From: Flavisolibacter ginsenosidimutans
GTDB lineage: Bacteria; Bacteroidota; Bacteroidia; Chitinophagales; Chitinophagaceae
Direction: 5' to 3'
DNA: 64,000 nt
Assembly (NCBI RefSeq): GCF_007970805.1
Contig: NZ_CP042433.1
Span: forward strand, 4,526,001 to 4,590,000
Position numbers and translations under genes: made by a program. Of the stretch, positions 8,819 through 17,626 are shown piece by piece. Below the pieces are notes generated by a model. It ran no database searches, had not been told where the DNA came from, and saw nothing but the letters and a program-made list of their open reading frames with translations. Positions within the stretch are counted from its first letter, which is position 1, and each line of letters starts with the position of its first letter.

Positions 8819-10831
8819 TTACGGCTTGGGGTCATCGTTGATCCAAACCAGCGATTTATAACGGATTGCCCTTCTGGTAAGAGCGTATAATTTTTGCAAA
8901 AGATCCCGCTGCTTACTGCCGGATAATTGCAGCCGCTGGGTCTCGACTACATCTTTAGTAAAAACAGGCGGGACATTTTCACCCGGATGGTCCAAACAGG
9001 GATGATAAAAAAAACCAAAAGAACCCGGTTTTTCCGGTCGTGCTTTTGCATAATTGAGGTACAAAACAAAATCGGCTTTTTCGATGCTGTTGACCAACTC
9101 AATGTTTTGATGCTTCTTCACCTTTTCCTTCAAAGCCGTGGTAACAAAACTTGGTACGGGTAGAAACACCACAGTGTACGGCGCTGTGTGTGCGCTCGGA
9201 GCAGGAGCGTCATGATGCTTTACTGCATCATCAAACACGACGACTCTAGTCGCCCTCTCGGCTGGGGAAGAATGAAAATCGGCATAGCCAAATCCAAAGT
9301 TCAATGAAAGAAAAGGCCGGACTTTCTTTTGGAAAAAAGCGTCGTATTGAGCGGGTATCATCTGCATTTCCGGAATGTACAGCTTCACGAGCGGCGCTGA
9401 CGCAATGCGCTTGTTTGTGAGACGGAACGTTTGCCCTTTTTTAACGCTGCCGGACTTTAGGATCGCGACAGCGGAAGTTGAGTCGACGGCCGTAACCCGA
9501 AGCACCTGATCTCTTTCAGCACCAGTAAAAACGTTTCCTTTACCAAGGCCGTCATCGAGGCCTTTGTCAAGGGTAACCACCGTGCCCTTCACACCGGTAC
9601 AAGTGGCCGTTACGGTGTTGGAAAAGCCGCTGTCACCAATGCCAAGTAAATTTCCGGCAAGGCGACCCGGATCAAAGTGGTAGGTCGGGGTGTGAGAATA
9701 CTTTTGCTGCTTGATTAGTTCTGTTATTTTAGTTAGCAATGCCGAAACGAGCAAGCCAGCGGGATTCTCTTTGTAGACAGTAAGCAAGGCTTTGGTAAAA
9801 GCGCCGTGCTGCGTGCCCGTTTCGTCAGTTATCTCCGATGCTTTTTCCCTGTCGGTTGACGCAGCGAGGTACAAATAGCGGCTCTGGGTGCGTTCCGACG
9901 GTCGCCGTTCAGTAGGCCTATAGTTTACACGCAGTGCGGCTTTCAAGTCGAAAGAACGATCGTCCGCGGAAAGCGCTGTTTTTCCTTCATAAAGTGTCGT
10001 GTCGGTAAAGCGTGGATCTTTGCGCGCAAAATCAATATATTGATCGGCTGAAATTGGCACCGTTGCGCCCAGTGAGTCCACCGGCATTCCAAGGGGTGTA
10101 TTGGGTTCCCAATCCTCGCAGTCCGGCACACCATCACCGTCTGTGTCTGTCTCGTTAACGTAATATCCCAAAGAGTCAATAGCGCAGCCCAACGGCTTCT
10201 GCACGACCGATACAGGTACATAGGGAATGTCGTGCAGATCGAGGCTCTTCTCGGCTGGGAGAGGGAGAAGCGGCGTCCAAAATTCTATCCCCGGAAATAT
10301 CGCCATGCGCCCGTTCCCGCTGTAGCAGCAGTCGCATATATCCGTCACCACCACCTTCTTGTCAACAAATTCATTGAGGACTTTTTTCGCATCTTCGTCG
10401 GTCAACAGGCAATCAAGGCCCGGCGCGTACAGGTCGCTCATCACCATGGCCTGGCTCATTTTCTTTTTTACCGAGTCTACTTCATAGTCATTCCTCATCC
10501 ACGCACCGTGGCCGGAATAATAAAACACAAAGGCATCGCCCAGTTTGCAGCTTTTCAACGTCTGGCGCATCAGGTTCAGCACGCGGCTTCGCGTGGCCTC
10601 GGCATTGTACAAGGTCTGAACGTTGGCTTCCTTAAAACCAAAGCGGTTTAGCAGCAGCTTTTTTATGGCCCTGGCGTCGTTCACACATCCCTGCAGGCTT
10701 TGCTCGCTCTTGATACCCGGTTTGCTATAATAATCATTGATGCCGACGATCACGGCGTATTTGTCCTGTGCATTGGAAGGTAGCAAAGAAAAAAGGCAAA
10801 TGGAGAGCAGTAATTTTGATAATGGACGCAT
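8819..10831 (-). CDS. secreted caspase-family (C14-like) peptidase with calcium-binding repeat insert
   Basis: The 670-residue protein has a signal peptide ending around SNAQ. The caspase-like fold follows directly: KYAVIVGINDYY at 24-35, catalytic His108 in YYSGHGAW and probable catalytic Cys169 in DCCYSG. Between this p20-like part and the later strand YLYLAAS lies an insert at about 205-260 with DTDGDGVPDCEDWEPNTPLG, a thrombospondin type-3-like calcium repeat usually seen with OmpA-like proteins. The C-terminal third (about 400-670) has no domain I recognise. It is alone in its repeat-bounded unit and on the opposite strand to neighbouring cargo. A Ca2+-dependent metacaspase-like protease is inferred; the physiological substrate is unknown. 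Confidence 0.85.
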   Translation of the reverse strand: MRPLSKLLLSICLFSLLPSNAQDKYAVIVGINDYYSKPGIKSEQSLQGCVNDARAIKKLLLNRFGFKEANVQTLYNAEATRSRVLNLMRQTLKSCKLGDAFVFYYSGHGAWMRNDYEVDSVKKKMSQAMVMSDLYAPGLDCLLTDEDAKKVLNEFVDKKVVVTDICDCCYSGNGRMAIFPGIEFWTPLLPLPAEKSLDLHDIPYVPVSVVQKPLGCAIDSLGYYVNETDTDGDGVPDCEDWEPNTPLGMPVDSLGATVPISADQYIDFARKDPRFTDTTLYEGKTALSADDRSFDLKAALRVNYRPTERRPSERTQSRYLYLAASTDREKASEITDETGTQHGAFTKALLTVYKENPAGLLVSALLTKITELIKQQKYSHTPTYHFDPGRLAGNLLGIGDSGFSNTVTATCTGVKGTVVTLDKGLDDGLGKGNVFTGAERDQVLRVTAVDSTSAVAILKSGSVKKGQTFRLTNKRIASAPLVKLYIPEMQMIPAQYDAFFQKKVRPFLSLNFGFGYADFHSSPAERATRVVVFDDAVKHHDAPAPSAHTAPYTVVFLPVPSFVTTALKEKVKKHQNIELVNSIEKADFVLYLNYAKARPEKPGSFGFFYHPCLDHPGENVPPVFTKDVVETQRLQLSGSKQRDLLQKLYALTRRAIRYKSLVWINDDPKP

Positions 10832-11176
10832 AAAAAAGACTTCCCTCTAATATAAGGCAGTTTTCATTTATGAAATTATTTGCTCATGTTGTATTCTCTC
10901 CGCGATGTTTTCTTTCAACGAGCAGAAGAATGACGATGAAATCTTTTCTACACCGGGCTTTTACGCGACGTGGACAGATAAAGACACGGCGAAGTAATTC
11001 TTTCCTACATCATGCTTACAACTTCGGCGAATGCACTCATGAAAAAAGTGTGGCTCAATCCGATAATTCATATAACGAACTCAAAAGAAGTAATGGACCA
11101 CAAAATACTCACGCGGTGGTGGGTACTGGACAACGGTTGAACCCGTTATTGCAGGACAAATAATTTTAGTAGGTAT
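10832..11176. other. intergenic stretch without a recognisable gene
   Basis: The region upstream of the caspase-like gene probably carries its promoter on the minus strand. A reading frame at 10870-11163 on the + strand has basic, low-complexity content without a family match and I do not call it a gene. The short frame starting near 10900 (reading FSFNEQKNDDEIFSTPGFY) may be the remnant of a lost gene, but too little is left to name. Confidence 0.4.
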
Positions 11177-11300
11177 GTTATCGCCGGAAATAACACACGA
11201 GTTGTTCTTTCCAGCGATAACACGCGTGGAAACAAGCGGGGAGAATTCGAATCTGCGAGTGGAAGACTTGGAGTTAATCGAAGGTTTTTCTCGTCGGTTA
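11177..11300 (+). repeat. interspersed repeat copy B
   Basis: The hairpin arms are GTTATCGCCGGAAATAACA (11177-11195) and its near-complement at 11203-11221, with one mismatch. The box follows as TGGAAACAAGCGGGGAGAAT at 11227, then TCGAATCT. Copies B and F form a subtype with AGCGGGRAGAATTCGAA in place of the AGCGGACAAAGGTCGAA of copies A, C and E. The stretch to 11456 holds no gene I can support. Confidence 0.8.
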
Positions 11301-11628
11301 ATTGGGTAAGATGGACAAGATACCGGCTACATTCAAACCCTGCGCAGGAACGAGAGTCGGAAACCTCTCGCCTCACATGCACAAAAGCGGCTAGAAAATC
11401 GAGCCGATCCTAAGTCCTCTTGATCGGATCACACCAGGCATATTACTTTTCGTTTTTTGTGTTGCCCGTTTTGCAAATCAGGGGAAGATGTTATTTGGGC
11501 AACCCAAAAACGAAATGCTTACCTTGTTGATTTGAAGAAGAAGTCTATTTTTAACGACTACGAAACGGCTGGTAGGTACTTCGCCTATTTACCTGTTGGC
11601 AGCAACGAATTGACCTTTTCGAATTGTT

Positions 11629-12281
11629 ATGAGCCGAAAATCGCTTTTCTCTTTCGGTTCTTTTGTCTTGTTTGTTGCGCTGCCTTCATTTGCCAGAGCT
11701 GGTGGTGGCGGTGGGTATGATCGTGGTTTGGCCGTGCTTTTGGGACTGATCAACCTGGCTCTAATTGCCTACTTTGTTTACCGGAAAAATAGAAGAGCCA
11801 AGCAACTGATCACAAAACCGGCTTGCAGGATTCACTCTGGAACTATGATCAAATGATTAACTTGGCCAATGAAGCCTTTGCCCGCCTGCAAAATGCGCGG
11901 ATGGAACGAAACATGGAGTTGGTAAAGGACGTCGTTACCGAGTGGCTGTGCCACGATTACCAAAAGCAACTCGACTGGCAAAAAGTAAAGCACGAACAAA
12001 ACATTGTGGAGGATATCAAAAATTAAGCGAACCGAGATTATCAAGGTAGAGGACCATGCCAGCAAAGACAAGGACACCTTTGCCGTCTGCATCAAAGGAA
12101 AACTGGTGGATTATACCATTTCGGACAAGACTGGAAAGGTGTATACCAACAAAGACAAAAGTAAAACAGGCTTTGTGAGCTTTATTACTTTGTTCGTAGG
12201 GAGAACAAGTGGCTTTTGGACAGGATCAACTATGATGTTTTACTCGGCAAAATCCTCAGAGCAAAGGAAATTGTTGACTAA
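11629..12281 (+). pseudogene. Tim44-like domain membrane protein, broken by three frameshifts
   Basis: The pieces read as one protein only if the frame is changed three times. Frame 1 (11629-about 11820) gives a signal peptide, a GGGGGY run and a membrane segment. Frame 2 (to about 12010) gives SLWNYDQMINLANEAFARLQ and ERNMELVKDVVTEWL. Frame 3 gives KRTEIIKVEDHASKDKDTFA and KGKLVDYTISDKTGKVY. A final frame from about 12190 gives ELYYFVRRENKWLLDRINYD and GKILRAKEIVD before a TAA at 12279. The order and motifs match Tim44-like proteins with an N-terminal membrane anchor. Either the gene is dead or the assembly has indels here. It is not essential to the GH2 gene downstream. Confidence 0.75.
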
Positions 12282-12474
12282 AGCAGCTGCCAACAGCAGG
12301 TATTGGTTCGACGTTCATCATTTAGCTTTGTTTTTTATTTTCATCATCCATAATTCTAATCAGCTTTTGTGCCGGCTGACAAACCACAGAGACCAGCCCA
12401 ACGCAAGGCTGATAACCGTTGTGTGTGCAATCTTAGTGTCAACTAATTTAATGCTCACGGAGATCGATATTACA

Positions 12475-12765
12475 ATGCGAAAATTGCTAGCTGTTTTGTT
12501 ATTTCTTTTATTAGTTGCTTTAGTTGCTTTCTGTGGCGAGGAAAGTCACTCTTACGGTGAAGTAAGAGCATATAAATACTATAACGGGTACAACTACGAA
12601 TTGCAGTTACCCTATCATGTTGAGGGTCGTGGAAATATTCACCAACTCCACTTGAAAAGATATGCATATGAAGATACTGACCTGATTTATGTGGACACTT
12701 TGATGAAATTCAAAAGAGAGAAGGGAAACGACTACTTCACAGCTACAACTGCTTTTACATCATGA
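12475..12765 (+). CDS. small secreted or membrane-anchored protein of unknown function
   Basis: ATG 12475 opens a 96-residue protein with a strong hydrophobic N-terminus (MRKLLAVLLFLLLVALVAFC) that could be a signal peptide or lipoprotein signal (Cys20). The mature part is rich in Tyr and His with no recognised domain. The longer frame upstream belongs to the Tim44-like pseudogene and should not be joined to it. The stop overlaps the GH2 start (ATGA), suggesting translational coupling with that gene. Confidence 0.55.
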   Translation: MRKLLAVLLFLLLVALVAFCGEESHSYGEVRAYKYYNGYNYELQLPYHVEGRGNIHQLHLKRYAYEDTDLIYVDTLMKFKREKGNDYFTATTAFTS

Positions 12766-15737
12766 ATGATCAAAACGATCCAGTGACCCGACGCTTCTTT
12801 CTAACTATAACAGGCATCACCACTGCTGGGACACTGCTTTATCCAAAAACTGCGCTGTTTGCAAAAGCCGTCGAGCCTCAGTTGCCAACGCCGGGCGCAA
12901 TCTCCCTTGCCGGGACGTGGCGGTTTGCGCTGGACAGAAACAACACCGGCGCACAAGGTGGTTGGTTCAAGAAGCCTCTGGCACCGGAGGCTAACATCTC
13001 TTTACCAGGCATCCTGCAAACCCAAGGCTATGGCGACGAAATCACGGCGGACACCAAATTCGTTGCAGCGCTTCCCCGCGACATGCGGTGGTATCTTCTG
13101 CCGCAATACAAGCCGTACACGGTACCGGGCAACGTGCAGGTTCCCTATCTTTCGCAGCCTGTGCGTCATTATTTGGGTGTGGCTTGGTATCAGCGGGATA
13201 TAGTGGTGCCGGAGGAGTGGGCAGAAAAACGGATAGAGCTATTGCTTGAACGGACGCGTTGGCAAACCGATGTTTATATCGATGATAAACTAATTGGTAG
13301 CAATCGGTCGCTGGTGGCTCCGCATACGTTTGACCTCGGTGTATTAAAGCCGGGCAAACATATCCTGACCATCCGCATCGACAACAGCATGTTGAAGCCG
13401 GATTATCGCCCCGATGGTCATGCTGTTTCTGACGCCGAAGGTTCAACCTGGAACGGCATTGTTGGTCGTATTGAACTGTCCGCGACCTCCCCCGTTTGGA
13501 TCGAAGATGCACAAGTCTTCCCAAATCTTAAGAATAAATCGGCGCAGGTTCGCGTTAGCATTGGCAATGCGAGTGGCAAAGCCGGAACCGGAAACCTTTC
13601 GGCAGGCGGCGTGACGATACCTGTGGAATGGGATGCCACCGGAGGCAAAGGAACGATTGACGTGCCGATGCCGAATGCACGTCCATGGTCTGAGTTTACA
13701 CCGGAATTGCAGCATCTTAGTTTGACTCTAAAGGGCGGCGAAGCAGACCACCAAGGGCAGGTCACATTCGGTATGCGTGAAATCAGTACCGAAGGAAACC
13801 GCATCTTGGTGAACGGTGAGCAGCTACAACTTCGCTTTACCCATGACGGCGGTGGATTTCCGCTGACCGGCTATCCTGCTACTGACGTTGCTACATGGAA
13901 GAAAATCATCGGCATTTGTAAAACCTGGGGCTTGAACGGCACCCGTTTCCATTCCTGGTGCCCGCCCGAGGCTGCCTTTAGCGCTGCCGATGAACTGGGC
14001 TTTTACCTTCAGCCGGAGTGCGGCATGTGGAATTCGTTTGACGCCGACGGCAAGATGCTGGCCGTTCTTAACGACGAAACCGCACGGCTGCTAAAAGCTT
14101 ACGGCAATCATCCTTCCTTCGTGATGCTGGCCGCAACGAATGAACCGGCAGGCCGTTATGCAACACAACTTCCGGGCTGGGACAAAGCCTGGAAAGAAGC
14201 AGACCCGCGCCGCGTTTACAGCGATGGTACAGGAAGATGGGCGCCACCGCCGGCAGGAAAAGGAACAGCCTTCGCCGCTGATTATCTTGTAACCGGCAGC
14301 CCGGCACGAGGACCCAGAGGATGGTTTGGAGGAGATTACGAAGAGGCTTTGAACGTGATACGCGGTGGTGTCAAAATTCCGTGCGTTGGTCACGAGATCG
14401 GGCAATACTGTGCTTACCCCGATTTTGGCATCATTGAAAAGTTTGCCGGCAAAGGCAAGTATGCTGCGTTTCCGCAGGGTATTGGCTGGGGTAAAGTTCC
14501 GTATATGCAACCGGGCAACTACATCATTATGCGCGACAGTGCCAAAAAGCACGGGCTTCTACAGCGAAACAAGGCGTTAGCCCATGCCTCCGGTAAATTC
14601 CAAGTTGCTTGTTACAAGGAGGAGATTGAAGCGCTGCTCCGCACCGGTTCTTATTCAGGCTACCAATTGCTTGACTTGCATGACTACTTGGGTCAGGGCG
14701 GTGCGCTTATCGGCATGCTGGATGCTTTTTGGGAAGAAAAGGGATATGTAACCGCTGAAGAATTCAAACGCTTTAATAACACCACGGTTCCCTTGCTTCG
14801 TTTGAAGGAACGCATTTTTACAACCGACCAAAGTTTGAGTGCGACGGCTGAAGTGGCGCATTTTGGGCCGGCACCTCTCAAGTCAGTTACGCCTACGTGG
14901 CGCATTTTAAACAGCAGCGGAAAATCAGTGATGACTGGCAGTCTTCCCACGTGTGAGATATCCCGCGGCAGTGGCCAAGCATTGGGAACCATCACCGCTT
15001 CACTTGCCAAACTGCCTGCCCCTGCATCTTATTCACTTGTCCTTGAGCTTCCTGGAACGGGTTTCAGTAATCATTGGACCTTTTGGCTTTATCCTGCGGG
15101 GCTGAGCACCCGAATTCCAGGCGATGTTCTCGTTACTGCTTCCTGGGAAGAAGCAAAGGCTCAGTTAATAAAAGGAAAAAAAGTGTTGTTTCTCTCCGGC
15201 GTTCCGGAAAAACCGTCACCTGACTTGGCATTAACCACTTCACCCATTTTCTGGAACCGGCTCATGAACCCAAACCGGACGTGGATGCTTGGACTTTTGA
15301 ACGATTCGAAACATGCCTCTCTTGCCCAATTTCCGACAGAGGATAATTGCGACTGGCAGTGGGTCAATTTGCTTCCAAAGACAACTGCGATGAACATGGA
15401 AGCGCTTCCTTCTTCACTAACATCCGTCGTGCAGCCAATCGATGATTGGAACCGCAACCTGCGGCTTTCCCTATTGTTTGAATGCGCGGTTGGCAATGGC
15501 AAATTGATGGTGACATCCTTTGACCTATCCGATAAGACTATAGCGCAACAAACGGTAGCCAAAGCACTGCGCGAATCGGTCTTGAATTACATGGCCTCGC
15601 CGAAATTTAAACCGCAGAATAAGCTAACGGTGGACGAACTCGAAGCGTGGGTGCCTACCCGGTACATAGCACCCGTTATCTTGAACTCGCCTCCTGCAAC
15701 AGGTGACGTAGCGGATCCCGGGCAGATAAAACAGTGA
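12762..15737 (+). CDS. glycoside hydrolase family 2 protein (beta-galactosidase/glucuronidase-like), exported
   Basis: The 991-residue protein begins with a possible Tat signal (TRRFFLTITG) followed by a hydrophobic stretch. The GH2 layout follows: a sugar-binding jelly roll at about 45-235 (LAGTWRFALDR, YLGVAWYQRDIVVP), an immunoglobulin-like domain at about 240-345, and a TIM barrel from about 355. The acid/base pair is Asn460-Glu461 in LAATNEP and the likely nucleophile is Glu545 in VGHEIGQY. The C-terminal 300 residues form extra beta domains. It would hydrolyse a terminal beta-glycoside in the periplasm; exact specificity is unknown. It sits in the accessory array, not in a SusCD locus. 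The upstream gene overlaps it by four bases. Confidence 0.88.
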   Translation: MNDQNDPVTRRFFLTITGITTAGTLLYPKTALFAKAVEPQLPTPGAISLAGTWRFALDRNNTGAQGGWFKKPLAPEANISLPGILQTQGYGDEITADTKFVAALPRDMRWYLLPQYKPYTVPGNVQVPYLSQPVRHYLGVAWYQRDIVVPEEWAEKRIELLLERTRWQTDVYIDDKLIGSNRSLVAPHTFDLGVLKPGKHILTIRIDNSMLKPDYRPDGHAVSDAEGSTWNGIVGRIELSATSPVWIEDAQVFPNLKNKSAQVRVSIGNASGKAGTGNLSAGGVTIPVEWDATGGKGTIDVPMPNARPWSEFTPELQHLSLTLKGGEADHQGQVTFGMREISTEGNRILVNGEQLQLRFTHDGGGFPLTGYPATDVATWKKIIGICKTWGLNGTRFHSWCPPEAAFSAADELGFYLQPECGMWNSFDADGKMLAVLNDETARLLKAYGNHPSFVMLAATNEPAGRYATQLPGWDKAWKEADPRRVYSDGTGRWAPPPAGKGTAFAADYLVTGSPARGPRGWFGGDYEEALNVIRGGVKIPCVGHEIGQYCAYPDFGIIEKFAGKGKYAAFPQGIGWGKVPYMQPGNYIIMRDSAKKHGLLQRNKALAHASGKFQVACYKEEIEALLRTGSYSGYQLLDLHDYLGQGGALIGMLDAFWEEKGYVTAEEFKRFNNTTVPLLRLKERIFTTDQSLSATAEVAHFGPAPLKSVTPTWRILNSSGKSVMTGSLPTCEISRGSGQALGTITASLAKLPAPASYSLVLELPGTGFSNHWTFWLYPAGLSTRIPGDVLVTASWEEAKAQLIKGKKVLFLSGVPEKPSPDLALTTSPIFWNRLMNPNRTWMLGLLNDSKHASLAQFPTEDNCDWQWVNLLPKTTAMNMEALPSSLTSVVQPIDDWNRNLRLSLLFECAVGNGKLMVTSFDLSDKTIAQQTVAKALRESVLNYMASPKFKPQNKLTVDELEAWVPTRYIAPVILNSPPATGDVADPGQIKQ

Positions 15738-16049
15738 ACCGCTTTTACGCCATAGAGCCATTTTCAGTAATAGAAGAATGTATTGTAAAGAAAATCTTGA
15801 AGCAGCTTTTTCGCATGAAAAGGTTCAGCGAGTAAAATGATACGAAAGCGCGACGTTATCCAGTGGGTTGTTCATCTTGGCGGTTTGGCATACAACAGTA
15901 GAAGCAAGAGGGCGATTCCGTATTACTTCTTGGGTTAGCTCACTCGACTTGCGAAGTAAAGCTACATTGGTCAGGTTCTTTTTAAAAAGAGGATTCCATT
16001 CTTTCTCCAAGCGAAATAACAAATAGCTAACCTAGCTATGGAAAAGCGG
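15738..16049. other. intergenic stretch, probably remains of an element end
   Basis: No intact gene is visible between the GH2 stop and the integrase remnant. A minus-strand frame at 15825-16022 has no family match; it lies where the body of the truncated integrase would be expected, but the translation does not resemble the integrase catalytic domain. I treat it as degraded sequence. Confidence 0.4.
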
Positions 16050-16274
16050 TCAAATGGAACAAGGCTTGGACCAACGTTGAAAGGAAGCTAATGCGCACTC
16101 AGTTACCAAATCGCTTTCAATTCTGAGGGCAATCTTTCTAGCCTGAACCAAGTTTGCATTACTGTGGTCAAACAAATTGAGAGAGTATCTTTTTCTTTGA
16201 TGTCGCCATCTTAACCGGATGCGGTTCCCGTCTTGAAGTATGGTAACCGAACCTTTCGTGTTTTTCCGACCCAT
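16050..16274 (-). pseudogene. tyrosine integrase, N-terminal remnant (unit ending at repeat C)
   Basis: The 74-residue minus-strand frame begins MGRKNTKGSVTILQDGNRIR and continues LRWRHQRKRYSLNLFD, the arm-type DNA-binding start of phage-like tyrosine recombinases. The match fades after roughly residue 57, at LRIESDLV, and the rest of the integrase, including the catalytic Arg/His/Tyr domain, is absent. A second, shorter copy of the same start lies at 18289-18375. The 5' end faces repeat C about 100 bases away, the usual position of an integrase next to its attachment site. Confidence 0.75.
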
Positions 16275-16346
16275 TTCCGACCCAATTTTAAAGTGAAAGG
16301 GCAGGGTTTGGGTGCTAAGCGATGAAATCTTGGGCCTATAAAAAGC

Positions 16347-16373
16347 AAAAAGCCCTCTAAACGAAGGCTTTTT
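16347..16373. terminator. bidirectional hairpin before repeat C
   Basis: AAAAAGCC (16347-16354) pairs with GGCTTTTT (16366-16373), giving an A-stem-T hairpin that could terminate transcripts from either side. It replaces the 19-bp palindrome found in front of copies A, B, E and F. Copy D has a related hairpin in the same place. Confidence 0.7.
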
Positions 16374-16563
16374 GGTGGAGCAGAGCGGACAAAGGTCGAA
16401 CCAGTTATTGAGCGATTTATTAATATTAGCTAAGCTAGTAAATTGAAATTCAGCCTTTAGGGGTTTTTGGCAGTAAGAGAGAAGTGGTTCGACCTTTGTC
16501 CGGTGTTCTTTCGACTTGATTCCAAAACCTTCAGTGTATCGAAGGTTTACTCGCTCGATTTAC
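16374..16563 (+). repeat. interspersed repeat copy C (best preserved box)
   Basis: The box TGGAGCAGAGCGGACAAAGG starts at 16376. CGGACAAAGGTCGAACCA (16386-16403) has a perfect 18-bp inverted partner at 16485-16502, with an 81-base spacer almost identical to copy A. The similarity to copy A extends to the TCGCTCGATTT ending near 16563. The remaining 300 bases to the TIR-like gene hold no recognisable gene and should carry its promoter. Confidence 0.9.
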
Positions 16564-16863
16564 ACTACTAAGCAGGTGCATTTATGGATCGCCTGGCACA
16601 AGTAGCCCTGCAAAAGAGAATATACTGCACTTACCAAGTTATAACTTTGCCGTTGACTCAATCCCTTTCCAAGATTATTGCAGACACAGATGTAATCAAT
16701 GTCCCCTTAGAATTTTAAAAGCTGTACTGTTAGCGGCTGTTTCTTAAATAAAAACAACGAAGGAGCTTGGGCAATTATTTACGAATAGCCTTTCCCTTTA
16801 AAATGTAAATTTGAGTAATATGTTTTGATGCAAGACTTCCTCTAATTACAAAATTGACGGTTT

Positions 16864-17556
16864 ATGAAAATTCGAATCTTTCTTAGTTCATCCTCAGAAC
16901 ATTCGTCGATTGCAAAAGCACTGGAAGTCAATCTTGCCGGTGAGGGTTTTGAGCCAACGCTTTGGTCTCGTGAGGCGCACGGGGCGGGTCAGTACAACCT
17001 TGAAGCGTTGCTTCGGGAGGCGAAAGGCTCTGACTTTGGGATTTTTGTGTTTGCCCCTGACGGCCAACTTACCATCCGTGGTGAATTGTTTAATGTCGTA
17101 CGGGACAACGTTTTGTTTGAACTGGGCGTGTTTATTGGGATCCTGGGCCGCAGCCGTTGCTTCATCGTCCAAAGCACGGAACAACCCGTGCGGCTACCTT
17201 CAGATTTAGACGGCATAACGACGTTGAAAGTGGATCCACAGCGCTCCGATGGCAATCTGCGCAGGTCTTTTGGGCCCATTGTAACCACCATCGCTGACCT
17301 TGTGCTCAACACAGCCAAGGCCCAAGTTTCAGACTTCACGACAAACGATTTGAAGCTGCTGAATTCCTGTAAGGATACGAGCATGCCTTCCAACCAAGCC
17401 GCCAAAACCTTTGGCGACATGCCGACAGCGTGGGACGATAAGCTATGCATGCGCTTTGTGAAACTGCTTGAAAGTGGCCTAATTAAAAGCACCGGTGCTA
17501 CGGAAATTGAAGCAACGCGCAGCGGCAAACTGCTCGCAGAAGCTGTCCAATTCTAA
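16864..17556 (+). CDS. TIR-like nucleotide-binding protein (PF10137 type)
   Basis: This 230-residue protein has no signal peptide. Residues 1-140 match the predicted nucleotide-binding TIR-like family: RIFLSSSSEHSSIAKALE at the start, ADGQ/APDGQ-type loop around 64-68, then RDNVLFELGVFIGILGRSRC with Glu86 in FELG, the conserved acidic position. About 145-230 look like a small winged-helix domain (LKLLNSCKDTSMPSNQAAKT). Relatives act as NAD-consuming or cyclic-nucleotide-linked effectors in antiphage systems, but no cyclase or sensor gene is adjacent here. It lies directly after repeat C, 70 bases before a secreted protein gene. A defence role is inferred only. Confidence 0.8.
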   Translation: MKIRIFLSSSSEHSSIAKALEVNLAGEGFEPTLWSREAHGAGQYNLEALLREAKGSDFGIFVFAPDGQLTIRGELFNVVRDNVLFELGVFIGILGRSRCFIVQSTEQPVRLPSDLDGITTLKVDPQRSDGNLRRSFGPIVTTIADLVLNTAKAQVSDFTTNDLKLLNSCKDTSMPSNQAAKTFGDMPTAWDDKLCMRFVKLLESGLIKSTGATEIEATRSGKLLAEAVQF

Positions 17557-17626
17557 CATAATGTAAGGCTTCCATGCGTCATACACCCTTTTCACAGTGC
17601 AGAAGTAGCACTAAAAACCAACCAAC

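Noticed and set aside
10870..11163. 97-residue frame after the caspase-like gene
   Set aside because: Basic low-complexity composition, no family and no conserved neighbours; more likely noise.
11457..11720. Small gene starting MCCPFCKSGED
   Set aside because: It starts at a GTG codon, overlaps the Tim44-like pseudogene in another frame, and its C-terminal half is the frame-shifted signal region of that gene.
12004..12765. 253-residue protein
   Set aside because: It is a fusion of a Tim44-like pseudogene piece with the unrelated small gene at 12475 through out-of-frame sequence.
15825..16022. C-terminal part of the integrase at 16050-16274
   Set aside because: The translation lacks the His-x-x-Arg and Tyr catalytic motifs and does not align with a tyrosine recombinase.
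16374..16410. tRNA 3' end read on the minus strand (TTCGACC plus TGCTCCACCA)
   Set aside because: The spacing between the TTCGA loop and the CCA end is about five bases too long for a tRNA, and no acceptor, D or anticodon arm is found upstream.
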